From an uncultured Hyphomonadaceae bacterium (lineage in GTDB: Bacteria > Pseudomonadota > Alphaproteobacteria > Caulobacterales > Maricaulaceae), in assembly GCA_913058335.1 (NCBI GenBank), contig CAJXPX010000008.1, forward strand, positions 62,001 to 126,000: a stretch of 64,000 bases of DNA. The letters are read 5' to 3'. Position numbers and translations under genes: made by a program. Shown in pieces: positions 49,033 through 57,558 of this stretch (position 1 is its first letter; each line of letters starts with the position of its first letter). The notes beneath the pieces are model-generated. The model worked only from the letters and a program-made list of their open reading frames with translations, did not search any database and was not told where the DNA came from.

Positions 49033-50259
49033 TTATTTTTTCAGGAGGTCTGGAAGGTCGCCTAAATCCCCGGCCGCCTCGCGCATAATCAAGTCTTTTA
49101 AGACGGCAGAGTCGTTTACGGCGCTCATGCCCAGCCGTCTGGCGTGGCCAAGTGCTTTTGATAGCGGACGGCGCATAGGAGTCTTCGGAGCGCTGAAAAT
49201 ATAAGACAAACCATCCGTCGCGGTCGCTAGGGAGGTGACATCAGAACGGCGCCAAGCCGCATATTCCCCCAGAACAGCCCCGCCAATATCCCGTCCGGTC
49301 AAAAAAGCCCCACTCAAAACATCATATAACGTCGCCGCATCCCGAAGGCCTAAATTAAGCCCCTGCCCGGCAAGCGGATGAATGACATGCGCCGCATCCC
49401 CCACCAGAACCAGGCGGGGGCCAATATAGTCTTGCGCGAGTTGTAGATGTAGAGGGTAGCTTTGGCGCGGTGCCTCCAAAGAAAGCTCGCCAAGATGATC
49501 CCCTATTCGTAAGGCAAGCTCTGCGATAAAATCGCCTTCGGATATCGCCATAGCGGCTTTAATGGCCGCGCTTTTATCGCTCCAAACAATTTGACTGCGC
49601 TTTCCGGGAAGAGGCAGAACTGCCAGCGGGCCTCCGGGAAGAAACCTCTGCAAGGCCAGTCCGTCATGTGGCAAGCTATGGGAAATGGTTGTGACCAGCG
49701 CGCTTTGGCCATAATGACGGCCATCCATTGCAATTCCGGCGCGATTGCGAATAGCTGACGCGGGCCCGTCAGCGGCAATTAACAGACGAGCTGAAATTTC
49801 TTTGCGTCTTATCCAGGCAGAAACGCCCGCCGCCGTGTGAGAAATATCAGAAACATTTCCGGGTCCAATAATATCAATCTGATCTGTTGATTTAAGCGCG
49901 TCTCGCAAAACCGCATAAAGATGGCGGTTTTCAATCATGTGAGCCGAGTCTGCGTCAGTGGCGTTCTCTCCGAAATGTAGTCGCCAGACCGGATCCTCGC
50001 CTATTCCGCCATCTGTAATCAGCATGTCCCGCATGGGCTGTAAGTAATCGGACAAAGCTAAGTCGAGACGGTTCAGAAACCGCAGGGAGGAGGCCGAGAG
50101 CGCGGAGGCGCGTCCGTCGCTCTTTCCGGTTTCATCAGAAAGAATATCCCGTCCATCTGCCAGCGCAACTCTAAGGCCGTCAAGTTTCGCGCAGGTCAAA
50201 GCTGTGACCTGACCCACCAAGCCGCCGCCGACAATTAAAATATCATACTCATTGTTCAC
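49033..50259 (-). CDS. FAD-dependent monooxygenase, UbiH/UbiF/COQ6 family
   Basis: YDILIVGGGLVGQVTALTCAKLDGLRVALAD, LLIAADGPASAIRNRAGI, LVLVGDAAHVIHPLAGQGLNLGLRDAATL. Confidence 0.9.
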   Translation of the reverse strand: MNNEYDILIVGGGLVGQVTALTCAKLDGLRVALADGRDILSDETGKSDGRASALSASSLRFLNRLDLALSDYLQPMRDMLITDGGIGEDPVWRLHFGENATDADSAHMIENRHLYAVLRDALKSTDQIDIIGPGNVSDISHTAAGVSAWIRRKEISARLLIAADGPASAIRNRAGIAMDGRHYGQSALVTTISHSLPHDGLALQRFLPGGPLAVLPLPGKRSQIVWSDKSAAIKAAMAISEGDFIAELALRIGDHLGELSLEAPRQSYPLHLQLAQDYIGPRLVLVGDAAHVIHPLAGQGLNLGLRDAATLYDVLSGAFLTGRDIGGAVLGEYAAWRRSDVTSLATATDGLSYIFSAPKTPMRRPLSKALGHARRLGMSAVNDSAVLKDLIMREAAGDLGDLPDLLKK

Positions 50260-50354
50260 AGAGTCTGATCTATCATGAAAATGATAAGGATACAGGGCTA
50301 AAAATGCGGCATTTAGGGTTACAATCCCACTGCGAACCGCCTATCCCATGTCTT

Positions 50355-51194
50355 ATGAAAATCAAACTTGCCAGCTGGAATATTAACTCTGTCCGTCTGC
50401 GAATCGACCAAGTCATTCGTTTCTTAGAGGAACAAAACCCCGATATTCTCGGACTTCAGGAAATTAAATGTCAGGAAGAACAGTTTCCCTACGAAGCGTT
50501 TAAAGAGGCGGGGTATCCCTATATAGAAGTCTCCGGACAGAAGGGATATCACGGCACAGCGACCATTTCCCGCCTGCCTATGGAGCGTCTTCCGACGAGT
50601 TTTTGTCCTCTGGAACATGCCCGTCATGTTAGCACACGTGTGATTGCAAAAGGCAAAGACTGCGATCAGGATTTTGAATTTCATAATTTCTATATTCCGG
50701 CCGGAGGAGATGTCGCCGACCCCGAAATAAATGAGAAGTTTCAACACAAACTCGACTTTCTTGAAGTGATGCGCGTTTATTTTACAGAACGTTTCGCCAA
50801 GGGCGATAATCAGCAGGTCCTAGTCGGAGACTTCAATATTGCGCCGCACGAAAACGATGTTTGGAGCCATAAACAACTTTTGAAAGTCGTAAGCCACACA
50901 CCCCTGGAGGTCGATATATTGGCCACCCTTCAAGCCACCCATGATTTTACCGATACCGCGCGATTGTTTCGCGGCGATGACGAAAAACTCTATAGCTGGT
51001 GGTCTTACCGCGCGCGGGACGTGATGAAATCAAACCGGGGCCGTCGTCTGGATCATATCTGGGTGAGTCCGGCGCTGAAATCTTGTGTCGAAGCTGCGGG
51101 CCGTGAGGGATACGAAATTCACACGCCTTGCCGAATTTGGGAAAAACCTTCTGACCATGTTCCAATCACACAGATTATGGAGCTAACGGATTAG
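50355..51194 (+). CDS. xth: Exodeoxyribonuclease III family protein
   Basis: MKIKLASWNINSVRLRIDQVIRFLEEQNPDILGLQEIKCQEEQFP; VGDFNIAPHENDVW; NRGRRLDHIWVSPAL; PSDHVPI. Confidence 0.94.
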   Translation: MKIKLASWNINSVRLRIDQVIRFLEEQNPDILGLQEIKCQEEQFPYEAFKEAGYPYIEVSGQKGYHGTATISRLPMERLPTSFCPLEHARHVSTRVIAKGKDCDQDFEFHNFYIPAGGDVADPEINEKFQHKLDFLEVMRVYFTERFAKGDNQQVLVGDFNIAPHENDVWSHKQLLKVVSHTPLEVDILATLQATHDFTDTARLFRGDDEKLYSWWSYRARDVMKSNRGRRLDHIWVSPALKSCVEAAGREGYEIHTPCRIWEKPSDHVPITQIMELTD

Positions 51195-51196
51195 AG

Positions 51197-51841
51197 CTAA
51201 AGAACGCTCAGCGCGAAAAGGGCCTGGGCTCCGAAGTAAAATGGCGTGATAATCCATGCGTTTTTCGGACTCGGCGAAACGAATCTATCCCGCGCGACAA
51301 ATATATCCGAAATAGAAAATAATAGGGCCGCTGGCACGATTAAGACATGCGCCCCTATCATATCCGTCTGAAATGATCGAATGAGCATCACCGAAATTAT
51401 CAGGGTATAAATTCCGACAGGCCAAATCATATCTCGCGGGAGGCTGCGTTTTAGCTTCCAAAACGTAACCGCCCCAAGACCTATACCGAAAAGAATCGTC
51501 AGGCTGGTTTGCTGATAAGACAGATCGGGGCGAAGGATTTCATTTGCCGCGAAAATATAAAAAACATGCCCACAGGCAAAAGCCAGCATACCGAATCTGA
51601 AAAATGACGGTCGATTTCGGGAGAGCAGAAAAACATCCCCGACGGCGCAGGCAATGAGACCGCCTAAAACAAAGCGGCCATATTGTGATTCAACAGCCCC
51701 AAAACAAACGGCCAAGACGAGGAATCCCGTCGCAGCACACACTTTGAAGATAATCTGCCCCCATCGACGTTCTTTTAACTCGGCAATGAGAAGGGCTATG
51801 ACAAGCCCGCCATAAACCACCAAGAGCAAAAGACTATCCAA
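51197..51841 (-). CDS. YhhN family (lysoplasmalogenase-like) membrane protein
   Basis: Multiple TM segments; ACAVGDVFLL, GMLAFACGHVFYI, SDIFVARDRFV...ITPFYFGAQALFALSVL. Confidence 0.82.
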   Translation of the reverse strand: MDSLLLLVVYGGLVIALLIAELKERRWGQIIFKVCAATGFLVLAVCFGAVESQYGRFVLGGLIACAVGDVFLLSRNRPSFFRFGMLAFACGHVFYIFAANEILRPDLSYQQTSLTILFGIGLGAVTFWKLKRSLPRDMIWPVGIYTLIISVMLIRSFQTDMIGAHVLIVPAALLFSISDIFVARDRFVSPSPKNAWIITPFYFGAQALFALSVL

Positions 51842-52541
51842 GAGCGAGGCGGTAGCCCCCCGGCTCTGTCATAAGCAACGTCGCCACGCCTTTTTCCGGC
51901 TCAATTTTCTGGCGCAAACGATAGACATGGGTTTCCAATGTATGAGTAGTGACGCCGGAGTTATACCCCCAGACCTCTTCCAACAGCTCTTCCCGGGCGA
52001 CAGGCTTTCCGCCCGCCCGATAGAGATATTTTAGAATATTGGTTTCTTTTTCGGTCAGGCGAATATCGCGTACTGGACGCGCCCCTTCTTCTTGCGCAGG
52101 GGTAAGGCGTTTAAAGGCCGGCTTAAACGCATAAGGGCCAATTTGGAAAATCGCTTCTTCACTTTGCTCGAAACTGCGTAGGTGAGCCCGAAGCCGGGCC
52201 AACAGGACGGAAAAGCGAAACGGCTTGGTGACATAATCATTTGCCCCGGAATTCAAGCCAAGTATTTCGTTCATTTCGCCGACATTTCCGGTCAACATCA
52301 CAATCGGCGCGGCCACTCCGGCCTTCCGCATCAATTCGCAGGCTTCAGTGCCCAGCATATCGGGAAGATCAATATCCAGAATGATCAGATCAAAGGTTTG
52401 GGCCTTGGCCGTTTTAATACCGTCTGTGGCCGTGCCGACATCAACGGTCTCAAATTCATCATAAACAGCAAATTGTTCTACCAACTCACCGCGCAAGGTT
52501 TCATCATCATCGACAAGAAGCAGTCTCTTTTTCACAGCCAT
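51834..52541 (-). CDS. OmpR/PhoB-family response regulator transcription factor
   Basis: Receiver (LLLVDDDETLRGEL...LIILDIDLPDMLG...LTGNVGEM...NDYVTKPFRFSVLLARL) plus wHTH (RLTEKETNILKYLYRAGGKPVAREELLEEVWGYNSGVTTHTLETHVYRLRQKI). Confidence 0.93.
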   Translation of the reverse strand: MAVKKRLLLVDDDETLRGELVEQFAVYDEFETVDVGTATDGIKTAKAQTFDLIILDIDLPDMLGTEACELMRKAGVAAPIVMLTGNVGEMNEILGLNSGANDYVTKPFRFSVLLARLRAHLRSFEQSEEAIFQIGPYAFKPAFKRLTPAQEEGARPVRDIRLTEKETNILKYLYRAGGKPVAREELLEEVWGYNSGVTTHTLETHVYRLRQKIEPEKGVATLLMTEPGGYRLALG

Positions 52542-52651
52542 AGTGGTGTCCTTTAGCGGAAATTCTCAAGTTTTGGCGTGTTTTATTGCCTTAACAGCCT
52601 TAAAGCTAATCGCAGTTCACACAAGAGGCATCACAAAAAAGAGAGGGCAAT

Positions 52652-53182
52652 ATGAGCGACTTAACTGAATTACGTATTCATTGTACCTCGAAAACCGCGT
52701 CTCTTGCAAAAATTGTCGTCCCCTGTCGTATCGGTCAAAGCGGGTTTATAGATGGCCCGGAGGGCACTGAAGGAGACGCAAAAACACCGCTTGGTCATTA
52801 TCATTTACGGTGGGGGTTTTATCGGGCCGACAGGCTTCCGCCGCCGCCGCTCAACTCAGTCAGCCCACTTACTTGGCGGAAAATAGCAAAAACCGATGGC
52901 TGGAGCGATGACGATAACGATCCGGCCTATAACCGGTTTATACGCCTGCCCACATCGGCAAGTCATGAAACCCTTTGGCGCGAAGATGGCGCATATGACA
53001 TCCTTCTCGTCATAAGCCATAATGACAGCCCCCCAGTGCCTGGCTTGGGCAGCGCTGTGTTTCTCCATGTCGCGCAACCCGATGACAGAAGCACTTTGGG
53101 CTGCGTGGCATTTGCGCCGGAAGATATGGCGCTCTTACTGCCGCGTCTCTATCAGGATATGCCCGTCAGAATTTACGAATAG
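52652..53182 (+). CDS. L,D-transpeptidase/YkuD-type family protein
   Basis: GPEGTEGDAKTPLGHYHLRWGFYR...AYDILLVISHNDSPPVPGLGSAVFLHVAQPDDRSTLGCVAF: H...G.C catalytic pattern (STLGCVAF). Confidence 0.85.
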   Translation: MSDLTELRIHCTSKTASLAKIVVPCRIGQSGFIDGPEGTEGDAKTPLGHYHLRWGFYRADRLPPPPLNSVSPLTWRKIAKTDGWSDDDNDPAYNRFIRLPTSASHETLWREDGAYDILLVISHNDSPPVPGLGSAVFLHVAQPDDRSTLGCVAFAPEDMALLLPRLYQDMPVRIYE

Positions 53183-53877
53183 TCCCGCTCTCCGAAAAGA
53201 GCCGACCCGACCCGGACAGAGGTTGCGCCCATTTCAATGGCTGTTTCAAAATCGGCGCTCATTCCCATGGAGAGCTTCTCCACACCAACTTCTGCCGCCA
53301 ATTTTTTCAAGAGCCAAAAGTGAGGAGAGGGGGCTTCGTTCTGAGGAGGGATACACATCAACCCTTCGGGCACCAGCTTATACTCTTCTCGCATTTTTTT
53401 AATAAAGTCAGGAAGATCTTTCGGGGAGAGTCCGGATTTTTGAGGCTCTTCACCTGTATTCACCTGCACAAAAAGTCTTGGAAAGTTTTCAGCCGTTTCT
53501 TTTGCTTTGGCCAAAGTTTTGAGGAGTTTTTCCCGATCAACCGTTTCGATTACATCAAACAACGCGACGGCATCGTCTGTTTTATTGCTCTGTAACGGCC
53601 CAACAAGACGTAATTCGAGGCCGTTTCGTTGAGAGGCAAACGTGTCTGTCCAGCGCGTTTGGGCTTCCTGCACCCGGTTTTCGCCGAACACAATTTGCCC
53701 GGTTTCGAGCATAGCTGCGACCCGCGAGTCTGGCTGAACTTTACTGATTGCGACGAGGTAAATTTCATCCGGCGAACGCTCCGCCCGTTTGGCCGCCTCG
53801 GCCATTCGGCTTAAAATTTCTTCCCGCTTGGACTTAATTTTTGATGTGGTAGTATCGGGTGTGGTCGTATCTGGCAT
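53173..53877 (-). CDS. YggS family pyridoxal phosphate-dependent protein
   Basis: LVAISKVQPDSRVAAMLETGQIVFGENRVQEAQTRW...LRLVGPLQSNKTDDAVALFDVIETVD...MGMSADFETAIEMGATSVRVGSALFGER. Confidence 0.94.
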   Translation of the reverse strand: MPDTTTPDTTTSKIKSKREEILSRMAEAAKRAERSPDEIYLVAISKVQPDSRVAAMLETGQIVFGENRVQEAQTRWTDTFASQRNGLELRLVGPLQSNKTDDAVALFDVIETVDREKLLKTLAKAKETAENFPRLFVQVNTGEEPQKSGLSPKDLPDFIKKMREEYKLVPEGLMCIPPQNEAPSPHFWLLKKLAAEVGVEKLSMGMSADFETAIEMGATSVRVGSALFGERDYS

Positions 53878-54514
53878 GACATCTCCTTACGAAACCTGGC
53901 CGGGTTTGCAAAGCCATCCTCTGGGTCGGCACGCGCTAAAACTTCGCGAGATGTGTGACAGGCCTTGCCGTCTTTCGCCGCTTATCGCCATGAGCGACCC
54001 TGTCAGAACACCTAATATTATAAGGTGGGCCAAATCGCTCCCGAAACATTGCGCTGTGATTTACCGCTTTGATAATTTTGATAAGAAATTAGCCCGCGAG
54101 CTGCGCAAGATAACACTCGAAAACTCTCAGCAATTTCTTATCCGCTCTAAGGCGGAACCTGATTTCGCAGATGGCCAACATTTTAAACGCGAGACGGACC
54201 TTATCTTGATTTCAAAAACAAGACAGTCAAACCCCAGCGCTCTTCTAACTTTGGCAGCTGTCAAAGAAGGGTGTTACGGCGCGTCCCTTCCAGAGATTGA
54301 CGGCCTTTTAATCTCGGCCATTTTTCCGAGTGAAAGCCCCAGCGCCGGAACACCGATAGGGGTTGAGACGTTGAAAAAGCGAACCAAAGATATGAACGCC
54401 CCTGTGTTTGCCTTGGGCGGCATAAATATTAAGACAGCCCCTAAATTACGGGGCACGAACATTGCCGGAATTGCAGCCGTTGGAGCCCTAAAGGAAGAAG
54501 AATATGGCCGATAA
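53876..54514 (+). CDS. Thiamine phosphate synthase-like (ThiE/TenI family) protein
   Basis: LSPLIAMSDPVRTPNIIRWAKSLPKHCAVIYRFD...DGLLISAIFPSESPSAGTPIGVETLKKRTKDMNAPVFALGGINIKTAPKLRGTNIAGIAAVGAL. The start codon is uncertain. Confidence 0.75.
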   Translation: MTSPYETWPGLQSHPLGRHALKLREMCDRPCRLSPLIAMSDPVRTPNIIRWAKSLPKHCAVIYRFDNFDKKLARELRKITLENSQQFLIRSKAEPDFADGQHFKRETDLILISKTRQSNPSALLTLAAVKEGCYGASLPEIDGLLISAIFPSESPSAGTPIGVETLKKRTKDMNAPVFALGGINIKTAPKLRGTNIAGIAAVGALKEEEYGR

Positions 54515-54827
54515 AAAGATAGACATCACTAAGGAAGAAGGGGGAGACACAATAACATTTAAAGCAACCCTGCCTGATCATTCCGATGAAGCGGAATTGG
54601 TTTTATCCAATATTTCCGACAATCTTTTTAACGCTCATCATACCGGCGTTCCAAAATCTATGGGCGGCAAAGGCGTGGGCACAGCGCTTGTTAAATCCAT
54701 GTCGGAAGACGCGCGGGATTTAGGGTATAAGGTCGTTCCCGGTTGCCCTTTTGTAGCCGCGTGGTTCAAACGCAAACCAAAATGGGCAGAAATGGCCGCC
54801 GCCGAACCGGAGCTTTTTACGAAATAA
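54504..54827 (+). CDS. GNAT-related N-acetyltransferase (YjdJ-type)
   Basis: DEAELVLSNISDNLFNAHHTGVPKSMGGKGVGTALVKSMSEDARDLGYKVVPGCPFVAAWFKRKPKWAEM. Confidence 0.8.
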   Translation: MADKKIDITKEEGGDTITFKATLPDHSDEAELVLSNISDNLFNAHHTGVPKSMGGKGVGTALVKSMSEDARDLGYKVVPGCPFVAAWFKRKPKWAEMAAAEPELFTK

Positions 54828-54837
54828 TCAGCGGGGC

Positions 54838-56694
54838 TTAAAACTTAAAGCCGCCCTCAATAAACAGGGCCGTGGCTTTCTCTTTTTGCGGCGTTACGAA
54901 CGTCCCTGTCACGCCTTGGGTTTCGCGCTCAATATATTGCGCGCCCGCGCCGAGTGTGAATGTGTCAAAGTCATATGTCAGTCCGGCGACGAATTGATCC
55001 GACTCCAGATTTACGTTTTCATCCTTTGCGTGACCATAACCCAATGTCACGCCGAGGTCAGACGGTTTCCAGGTCGCCCCTATATCCCAAGCTTTGTAAT
55101 CACCGTTCAAAAGACCGTTATTTGATTTCAGGAAAGACCCGCCAAGCGTAATGTCCATCCAAGACGTTTCGGCGCCCAGATTAAAGCTCTCCAAATCATC
55201 CAACCCCGCGAAACCGCTTTTTTCTGATCCTCTGGCATAGGTGGCTGTGCCTTCGACCTTCAGGCCGTTATCAAATGTTCTATCTAGCGCGAGGCCGACT
55301 TCGAGCATATCTTCCAGATCAGGGGCCAGCGTGCCGGTCCCGTCATTGCGCTTGACGCAATAATCCACACCGCAAGCGCGGGCGTTCAAAGCGTATGAGC
55401 CGCCAAATTGCACGCCGACTCCAATACTGTCGCCCAAAAGGCGCGGACTGGTATAAGTGATTTTTTCAGAAAATCCGGAGGCGTCATTGATGGTTTTAAC
55501 ACTATCGAGCCCCGTATAATCCACCGAAGAATTAGACGCGCCAACCGCGAGTAAGCTCGGCGCGCCGAGACTGAAGAGATAGGCCGCCCCGTCATCGCGG
55601 CCGAGGGTTATGTCGCCATAGCTGCTACGAAGGAATAAATGCGCGCTTTCCAAGGCAATCTGCCCCTCTTTAGCGTCGTCTGGTCCAGATGTATAAAACC
55701 GGGAGGTATGTCCGCGAAGCGCGGTCGGAATACCCTCAACTAGCGCGGAAGAGCACCCGTCTATATTGGGCGGGCAATCTGTTACCCGTCCGCCAAACCC
55801 CCGGCGAAATTTATCATATTGCGCCCGACCTTCTAGGTTTAATCCGTATTCATACCCTGTGTCGGTTACGGCGCTGACTTCAAATTCTGCTTTGGCATCA
55901 CCGACAAATTCCTCTTTCCAGTCAGACTTCGAGGTCACATCATCGTCGCGGGTCACGGCGGCTACGCCGCCCTTGATGAACCCCCTGAAAATCGTCGTCA
56001 AATTGCCCAAGCCCATTTTTTCCTTCCAGCTTCGAGGAGCCATCGGCCCGGATTGCGGCGGATAGGTCTGCGGCGGCGCGCTCTGAGGTTGGTTTTGAGA
56101 CGGATAGTTTTGAGGCGCCGCTTGCGAGTAAGGCTGACCATAGGGCGAGCCTTGTTGCGGGGCGTACCCACGGCTCGGTAATTGTTCTGCCGGGACATAG
56201 TTAGTGGGAGCCGTCTGTTGAGCCGGAGGATATTGACCTGATCCATAGTCGGACGGTTTGGACGGAGCAAAAGGCGAAGCGGACCGCGAGCCGCTATATT
56301 GATACGGAGTTGCCGCGGCGCTTGGAGGAGAGGTGTGTGGTGTTTGCGGCTGGGGGTGCTGGTTTGCCGGAGACTGCGAATAAGGTTGAGCCTGTTGAGG
56401 CTGCGCGTTTTGCGGCGGGGACGTTCTGGAAGGACTTGATGCTTGAGAGGCCTGTCTGGGCGTCGCGTTACGGAGCGTCGGAGCGGTTTTGGGGGCCGCG
56501 TTACGCATCGTGGGCGCGCTCTGGGGGGCAGGAGAGCTTTCCCAAGCTTGAGAGCCTTGGCTATTTGCAAAAGGGGACTGAGCGCTGGCAATCGTCATGC
56601 CGCCCAAGGCCGCCACAATAACGGGGCCGAGAAAATAGGCGTAACGCGGCGCAAAAAGCCGGGATGGGTCGTTATATGACTTTGACTGGGTCAA
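54838..56694 (-). CDS. Outer-membrane beta-barrel (porin-like) protein with long Pro/Gln/Ser/Tyr-rich N-terminal region
   Basis: Low-complexity SPANQHPQPQTPHTSPPSAAATPYQYSGSRSASPF...YAPQQGSPYGQPYSQ; C-terminal amphipathic strands ending ATALFIEGGFKF. Confidence 0.75.
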   Translation of the reverse strand: MTQSKSYNDPSRLFAPRYAYFLGPVIVAALGGMTIASAQSPFANSQGSQAWESSPAPQSAPTMRNAAPKTAPTLRNATPRQASQASSPSRTSPPQNAQPQQAQPYSQSPANQHPQPQTPHTSPPSAAATPYQYSGSRSASPFAPSKPSDYGSGQYPPAQQTAPTNYVPAEQLPSRGYAPQQGSPYGQPYSQAAPQNYPSQNQPQSAPPQTYPPQSGPMAPRSWKEKMGLGNLTTIFRGFIKGGVAAVTRDDDVTSKSDWKEEFVGDAKAEFEVSAVTDTGYEYGLNLEGRAQYDKFRRGFGGRVTDCPPNIDGCSSALVEGIPTALRGHTSRFYTSGPDDAKEGQIALESAHLFLRSSYGDITLGRDDGAAYLFSLGAPSLLAVGASNSSVDYTGLDSVKTINDASGFSEKITYTSPRLLGDSIGVGVQFGGSYALNARACGVDYCVKRNDGTGTLAPDLEDMLEVGLALDRTFDNGLKVEGTATYARGSEKSGFAGLDDLESFNLGAETSWMDITLGGSFLKSNNGLLNGDYKAWDIGATWKPSDLGVTLGYGHAKDENVNLESDQFVAGLTYDFDTFTLGAGAQYIERETQGVTGTFVTPQKEKATALFIEGGFKF

Positions 56695-56925
56695 TATCTC
56701 TTGTCTTCCTGCTTTTCCTCGTCTGGGCCGAATGAATCACTTTGAGCCCGCATTATCCTTTTGTGTGGCTGATTCCCCCCTAAAAAATGGTTAACAAAGT
56801 TTAAAATCTACAGATTTATGGGGTTATTCTACTCTGACGGACAATGCTTTCCTGCAAACAGAGTCTGGCCCTGTCTAAATTTTACGCTATAAGCCGAAAA
56901 AGCTTTCTAATCTTCGGAGCCCTTA

Positions 56926-57393
56926 ATGTCGTTTAAATTTTCCCGCCCTCTGCTTTTGAGCGCTGCCTTTTCCCTAATCGCGGCCCCGGCCCTCTCCGGC
57001 TGTGGCATTCTGGGTATCGGCAAAAGCAAAAGTGAAGCCCGTATGGCGTCACAAATGCAAGCTCCGAATATGGGTGTAAACTCTTATCTTTGGCGCGCTT
57101 CGCTTGAAACGCTGAACTTCATGCCTTTGGCCGAAGTTGATCCGTTTGGCGGCGTTATTGTCACAGACTGGTACGCTTCTGAAAAAGCGCCGAATGAGCG
57201 ATTCAAAGCCAATGTCTATATTTTGGATACAGCCCTACGTGCTGATGCTCTGAAAGCCTCTATTTTCAAACAAACCCGTGGCCCGGCCGGCTGGACGGAT
57301 GCAACCGTGGACGCCGATACAGCCCGTCAGATTGAAAACTCTATCCTGACACGCGCCCGTCAACTCTATATTGCGACAGTCGATAGCCAATAG
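56926..57393 (+). CDS. DUF3576 family protein, probable lipoprotein
   Basis: PALSGCGILGIGKSKSEARMASQMQAPNMGVNSYLWRASLETLNFMPLAEVDPFGGVIVTDWY. Confidence 0.82.
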   Translation: MSFKFSRPLLLSAAFSLIAAPALSGCGILGIGKSKSEARMASQMQAPNMGVNSYLWRASLETLNFMPLAEVDPFGGVIVTDWYASEKAPNERFKANVYILDTALRADALKASIFKQTRGPAGWTDATVDADTARQIENSILTRARQLYIATVDSQ

Positions 57394-57420
57394 GCGCCAT
57401 ATCAGAGCTGAGTATAATTC

Positions 57421-57465
57421 TCCCGGCCCCCGTGTCGGGATTTTTATTTATGGGCCGGGATTTTT
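57421..57465 (+). terminator. Nested rho-independent terminators after the DUF3576 gene
   Basis: Inner CCCG-TGT-CGGG-ATTTTT enclosed by outer TCCCGGCCC...GGGCCGGGA-TTTTTG. Confidence 0.75.
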
Positions 57466-57558
57466 GTTAGACCTCGCGGCATCACGAACATTGCGCCTGA
57501 CGTCTGATGGTATAGAGACAGTTCAATAGATAAAATTTGATTGAGTTCGAGAGTTTCC

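Noticed and set aside
55998-56591. 197 aa alternative-frame ORF inside the porin-like gene
   Set aside because: Arg/Pro/Leu-rich frame-shifted reading of the PQS-rich low-complexity segment, so it is an artefact.
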